This document shows, one piece after another, positions 5,947 through 5,976 of a stretch of DNA of 5,976 bases (position 1 is its first letter; every line of letters begins with the position of its first letter). The notes under the pieces are model-generated. The model did no database searches, had not been told where the DNA came from, and saw only the letters and a list, made by a program, of their open reading frames with translations. The stretch is taken from assembly GCA_046481785.1 (NCBI GenBank), contig JAWOJF010000137.1:1-5976 (forward strand), written 5' to 3'. The position numbers were made by a program, and so were the translations under genes. The DNA comes from JAWOJF01 sp046481785 (lineage in GTDB: Bacteria; Bacteroidota; Ignavibacteria; Ignavibacteriales; Ignavibacteriaceae).

Positions 5947-5976
5947 GACTTATTAGCGAAAAACAGTAATTATTAT

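Larger units (their letters stand above)
5780..5976. other. Right-edge intergenic region
   Basis: Beyond the 43-codon ORF I see a terminator-like hairpin and one candidate promoter facing right. I see no coding region, tRNA or repeat array on either strand. The next gene probably starts just past the window. Confidence 0.6.

Overview
The window is AT-rich and has weak or variable Shine-Dalgarno sites. It also has three possible promoters with the Bacteroidota-type layout (a TTTG-like box upstream of TAnnTTTG). Two long secreted or outer-membrane proteins confirm a diderm (Gram-negative-type) bacterium. I infer a member of the Bacteroidota/Chlorobiota/Ignavibacteria group; the species cannot be told from this window.

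Layout, all on the + strand. Bases 1-1119 hold the 3' part of a gene for a cytoplasmic KaiC/RecA-fold ATPase joined to what looks like a degenerate GGDEF-type domain. Twelve bases later comes a 960-residue exported protein (1132-4014): a signal peptide, about 600 residues of TPR repeats and a C-terminal outer-membrane beta-barrel. A 216-base gap (4015-4230) is unusually rich in short inverted repeats and leads to a strong ribosome binding site. Then comes a 414-residue secreted SGNH/GDSL-family hydrolase or acyltransferase (4231-5475), closed by a strong intrinsic terminator (5495-5549). The last 430 bases hold a self-contained mini-unit: candidate promoter, 43-codon signal-peptide ORF (5648-5779) and terminator-like hairpin. 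A further candidate promoter at the right edge points out of the window.

How the genes may fit together (inference): a TPR plus beta-barrel outer-membrane protein is the architecture of exopolysaccharide export proteins such as BcsC and PgaA. SGNH enzymes often add or remove acetyl groups on exported polysaccharides. A RecA-like ATPase fused to a catalytically dead GGDEF-like domain recalls BcsE, the c-di-GMP-sensing accessory protein of cellulose synthesis. The three genes could therefore be the regulatory, export and modification parts of a synthase-dependent exopolysaccharide system whose glycosyltransferase lies outside the window. No polysaccharide synthase is visible here, so this remains a hypothesis.
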